DNA of 64,000 bases from Pontederia crassipes (taxonomy: Eukaryota > Streptophyta > Magnoliopsida > Commelinales > Pontederiaceae), in the NCBI GenBank assembly GCA_030549335.1, contig CM060188.1:46155696-46219695 (forward strand), given 5' to 3'. This document shows, in pieces, positions 60,481-64,000 of the stretch. Position numbers and translations under genes: made by a program. How positions within the stretch are numbered: the stretch's first letter is position 1; each line of letters starts with the position of its first letter. The notes under the pieces are model-generated. The model was given only the letters and a program-made list of their open reading frames with translations, did not search any database and was not told where the DNA came from.

Positions 60481-61197
60481 GTTGGTTACTTACAGAGGAG
60501 GGTTCCATTTTCGACGGTCCAGACTATCGGAATGTAAAAAAATAATATAAAATATCAATTCAAATTTCAACGGTCGGAACCGCTTAAAATTTCCACGATT
60601 CAATGAACCGTCAAAAGTTTCGACAGCTCTAATCGTCGAAACACAAAAATATATATATTACCGTTAGAGGTATATCGTACGTTTCAACGGTCAGACCCGT
60701 CAAAATAGCCATAAATAATATAGCATATCAATTCAAATTCAGACGATTCTAACCACTGAAAGTTTCGGCAGTTCTCTGAACCATCGCAACTTTAGATGAT
60801 CGAAATCGTCAGTAAATTAAAACAAAATATATTAACAAGTAAGTTTACCATTATATATAAAAATTATATATAAGTAATATTATGACGGTTCAAATCATCG
60901 AAAGCTTTGACGAGTAAGGAAAAGTAAAAAAATTGGACGGTCTGAGCCGTCGAAACATGCCATGGAAAACTAAACGCGCTCATTGACTTGTTTCGACGGT
61001 TACGAGCATCTGAACTTTCGATGGAAAATTTTGACAGTTTGTAAACCGTCGTAACTTAAGACGGTCGCAACCGTCGAAAAAACTTCTATCTATAATTACG
61101 ACGGATATGTAAATCCATCGAAAATGTCTTTGGTAGTTTAAACAGATTGCTGCTCGTCGAAGATGACCCGTCGAAAAATGTGCATTTTCTTGTAATG

Positions 61198-61546
61198 GAA
61201 TAAGAAAGAAATAGCAAAAAAATGATCAACTAGTTTCCAAGCGTCGTAGTTGGATGAGAACTTTTGACCAGAAGATAGCAAATGACCGAAGTTTTGAAAA
61301 AAAGTTATGGGTCACCACGAGAACTTAAAAGTTCAGCTTCTTGTCCATTGTGACTTATCGACAAATACATTAAATCAACATCCAAAGTTCTCGTTCATCG
61401 GAACTCTTCATGAAACGTCAATCAAAATTAAAGTGTCAAATCTGAACTCGACGAGAACTTTCAAGAATTTTAATTTTCTCATTCAAACATGGCCAAGGAG
61501 AAAAGTTGCATAGGCTTGAGAAGAGGATTGATAGAAGAAAAGAAAT

Positions 61547-61579
<33 letters not shown>

Positions 61580-61948
61580 TTGTTTGTGTGTGTGTTTGTG
61601 TGGGACACTGAGCATATAGCTCATGCATCGAGCTGTACAATGCAGCTCTATTATCCTTGTCGTTGTATGAAGAGATAATGTCGAAATGAAAAGGAATGGA
61701 TGGCGAAAGTGCCTCGTCATCGGAGGGAAGAAAGTCACTGGTTTGACAGCTTCGGAGAGAATAAGATCCTGGTTTGAGGAGACAAATAAGGCTAGTTAAT
61801 CCTAAAGATAGATAAAAAAATGTTGGCAAGAAGATTTTTGCCTTCTCCACTAGCTTTCAACATGGTGCAAGCTACAAGCCACCTGCTCGTGCCAGCCTTC
61901 TATGCATGCAGACACCTCATGTTCCCGTTTCTAGCTTGCCCTGAAATT
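61198..61948. other. Spacer between two CACTA elements
   Basis: Contains a (TA)n/(GT)n compound microsatellite at about 61,549-61,602. A 123-codon minus-strand frame (61,479-61,850) runs through the microsatellite; its upstream half has no recognised domain and it is not treated as a gene. Confidence 0.4.
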
Positions 61949-63652
61949 CACTACAAGAAAATTGTCATTTTCTGACGGGCAATTTCTGACGGTTTGAAAT
62001 CCGTCGCAATTTGCGACGGTTCAATTTTCGACGGATTTTTCGACGATTACGACTCTCGGAAAGGAAAATAATAAATTATATAATTTATTATATTATTATT
62101 TTATTTTTTGACGATTAGGAACGTCGATATTTCCGACGGATACCCATCCGTCGCAATTTGCGATGGACTTTCCGACGATTACGACCGTCGAAAAGAAAAA
62201 TAATAAATTATATAATTTATTATATTATTATTTTATTTTTCAACGGTTAGGAACGTCGATATTTCCGACGAATACCCATCCGTCGCAATTTGCGACGGAT
62301 TTTCTGACGATTACGACCGTCAGAAAGGAAAATAATAAATTATATAATTTGTTATATTATTATTTTATTTTTCGATGGTTAGGAACGTCGATATTTCCGA
62401 CGGATACCCATCCGTCGTAATTTGCGACAGATTTTTTGACGGTTACGACCGTCGAAAAGGAAAATAATAAATTATATAATTTATTATATTATTATTTTAT
62501 TTTTCGATGGTTAGGAATGTTGATATTTTCGACGGATACCTATCCGTCGCAAAATCCGCCGCAATTTTCGACGGTCATAACCGTCGGTAAATGTATAATA
62601 ATATCATATAAGAGTATTTTATTAATATAACTAGCGACGGCCCAAATCGTCGCAATTACCGACGGTTTCGACCGTCGGTAACTATTACCGACGGTTCAAA
62701 TCGTCGATAAAATAAAAAATAAATATTATATATAATTAAATATATTTTCGACGGTCACAACCGTCGGTAACTTTAAAAATAGTTAATATTTACGTTTTCG
62801 ACGGCCGAAACCGTCGGTAATTAAAATTTTATTATCCCGCTTTTTTTTTTCCTTTTCCTGCTTTCTCTTTCCCCTTATATATAATTCCTCTCTCTCTCTC
62901 TCCCTTTCCCTCTCCCACTCCCGGCCCGCACCGGACCCTCTTCCGCACCGCACCGGACGCCGGCGACCCTCTCCTGCACCGCACCGGACGCCGACGACCC
63001 TCTCCCGCACCGGACGCTGGCGACCCTCTCCCGCACCAGCATCTCTCTCTCTCTCTTTCTCTCAGCAGTCGGATCCGACCGCCGACGGCTGGATCCGACC
63101 GCACCGGCCGCCTGCGGCCGGATCCAGCCGCCTGTGGCCGGATTTGACCCCCAGCGGCCGAATCCGGCCCATCCTGCCGCAGGTGGCTGGATCCAGCCAC
63201 GGCCCGATCCGGTCGCTAATTTTTTTTATATTTAAAAATTTTTTTGCGACGGTTGCGATCGCCAAAAGATCGACGGTTGCGGCGACCGTCGAAAGTTTCG
63301 ACAGTTGCGACCGTCAAAAACTTTCGACGGTTCAAACCGCCGGCCTTTTTCGGCAGTTGCAACCGTCAAAAACTTTTGATGGTTCGAACCGCCGGCGTTT
63401 TTCGGCAGTTGCAACCGTCGAAAACTTTCAGGTGGTTTGAACCGTCGGAAACTTTCGACGATTACTTTTCCGACGGTTCTGACCGTCGATTTTTTTGACG
63501 GATTTTTTCAATCGTCGTAAATCGATTTGCGACGAGCGTTTTTTCGACGGATCGATTCCGACTGAAAAACCGTCGGTAATTACGTTACCGACGATTTTCG
63601 GGTTGATTACCGATGGTCCAAACCGTCGGTAATCACCATTTTTTTAGTAGTG
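61949..63652. mobile_element. Non-autonomous CACTA element
   Basis: Left end CACTACAAGAAAATTGTC; the right end reads CACTACTAAAAAAATGG on the reverse strand; flanking duplication ATT (61,946-61,948; 63,653-63,655). Length 1,704 bp, no transposase. It holds a four-fold 132-bp tandem array on the left, a CTCTCTC/CCGCACCGGACGC block near 62,885-63,060, a GGATCCGACCGCC block and dense CGACGGTTGCGACCGTC words on the right. It is close in word content to the 4.9-kb CACTA next door and may have been mobilised by the same transposase. Confidence 0.9.
62025..62560. repeat. 132-bp tandem array, four copies
   Basis: The landmark GGAACGTCGATATTTCCGAC recurs at 62,118, 62,250, 62,382 and (as GGAATGTTGATATTT) 62,514, a constant spacing of 132 bp. 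Each unit holds two or three CCGTCG-type words and one AATAATAAATTATATAATTT stretch. Confidence 0.92.
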
Positions 63653-63943
63653 ATTGTGAATAAAGAGCTTGTGTCCTATCCATGAACCGTGCATAATCTT
63701 TTGAATTTGATTTCAAATGCTTTTTGTTTTTCAGGAATTATGAGCTTGTATGTCCCTTGTTTGTTAGCTCTCTATAGTTCTTTTTTTTCTTAGGAAGAAT
63801 GATCTTTTTTTTTTGTTTAGAAAGTGCAAGGATAGGGAGGCACTTTAAAACGTTGACATTAGTGAGTCAAAATAATTTCTTAAGAACTCAGAAGAGAAAG
63901 AAAAGAAGCAAATTAATTCTAGCAAATTGTTTTCTAGAATTAA
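63653..63943. other. Spacer, nothing recognised
   Basis: Short T-rich interval between the CACTA element and an LTR start. Confidence 0.3.
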
Positions 63944-64000
63944 TGTAACACCCCGAGACCCACGTGACTATCACGTGCTCAGAGTTGTCCCGAAGGCGCT
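63944..64000 (+). mobile_element. Start of an LTR, cut by window end
   Basis: TGTAACACCCCGAGACCC is a typical start of long plant Ty3-gypsy LTRs, similar in form to the starts at 907 and 2,339. The rest lies outside the window. Confidence 0.5.

Larger units (their letters stand above)
56286..61197 (-). mobile_element. CACTA (En/Spm) transposon, decayed autonomous type
   Basis: Ends CACTGCAAGAAAAATCACG and, on the reverse strand, CATTACAAGAAAATGCAC, flanked by a 3-bp duplication GAA (56,283-56,285; 61,198-61,200). Length 4,912 bp. The subterminal regions (56,310-56,690 and 60,500-61,180) are filled with CGACGGTTNNNACCGTCGAA words, the repeated transposase-binding type. Minus-strand relics of a TNP2-like and a TNPA-like protein lie inside, plus a GC-rich repeat block. 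Most of the catalytic TNP2 core is deleted, so it cannot move on its own. Confidence 0.9.

Noticed and set aside
59707..60550. Overlapping open frames of 100-196 codons
   Set aside because: All six frames stay open because of a GC-rich repeat lacking stops; no domain recognised.
61479..61850. 123-codon minus-strand open frame
   Set aside because: Runs through a TA/GT microsatellite; the non-repeat part matches no domain I know and no splice partner was found.
62025..62560. CRISPR-like array
   Set aside because: The repeats are contiguous 132-bp units without unique spacers, inside a plant CACTA element.

Overview
This is nuclear DNA from a flowering plant. The support is spliced genes with GT-AG introns (a JAZ/TIFY repressor and a PR-4/barwin protein), plant transposon signatures (CACTA, hAT, Mutator-like, Ty1-copia, Ty3-gypsy, L1-type LINE, Tourist-like MITE) and a decayed piece of plastid 16S rDNA. 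There are no operons or bacterial features. The species cannot be read from the sequence; a non-grass monocot is only a guess. The window is gene-poor: two recognisable host genes in 64 kb, the rest nested or decayed mobile DNA and AT-rich spacer.

Layout. 1-15,000: an Athila-like ORF1 relic (minus strand) split by a solo LTR (907-13,621; 5-bp duplication GAACC). That LTR is split by a hAT element (1,979-11,700; duplication AATTCAAT), which holds a second solo LTR (2,339-4,915; duplication CTATC), a truncated Athila/Tat-like element (5,982 to about 9,390) and a copia-type LTR fragment. 15,000-26,900: AT-rich spacer, MITE-like repeats, a tandem duplication and a dead Ty1-copia element. 26,983-28,858: an apparently intact seven-exon JAZ gene (minus strand, 346 aa) with three G-boxes upstream. 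30,147-31,448: a CACTA-like element. 31,980-38,480: a GC-rich block interrupted by an inverted solo LTR and by a 4.7-kb composite (33,615-38,327) made of two direct copies of a GGGTCGG-rich MITE flanking about 3.8 kb that carries exons of a pantothenate kinase and a coiled-coil exon. 38,491-39,630: end of a gypsy pol split by a hairpin-bearing MITE. 40,900-49,100: a decayed CACTA-like block, microsatellites, an LTR fragment and the plastid 16S insert. 49,148-50,184: a Mutator-like element with long inverted repeats. 52,440-53,710: a LINE 3' end. 54,963-55,581: a PR-4 gene that seems to have lost its start codon and one conserved cysteine. 56,286-61,197 and 61,949-63,652: two CACTA elements, the first with transposase relics. 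An LTR begins at 63,944 and runs off the window.

Functionally, the JAZ protein should be a nuclear repressor of jasmonate responses, and PR-4 proteins are secreted defence proteins often induced by jasmonate; nothing here shows the two are co-regulated. The main interest is transposon biology: target-site duplications allow the order of several insertions to be read directly, and the 33.6-38.3 kb composite looks like two MITEs that moved gene fragments as one unit.
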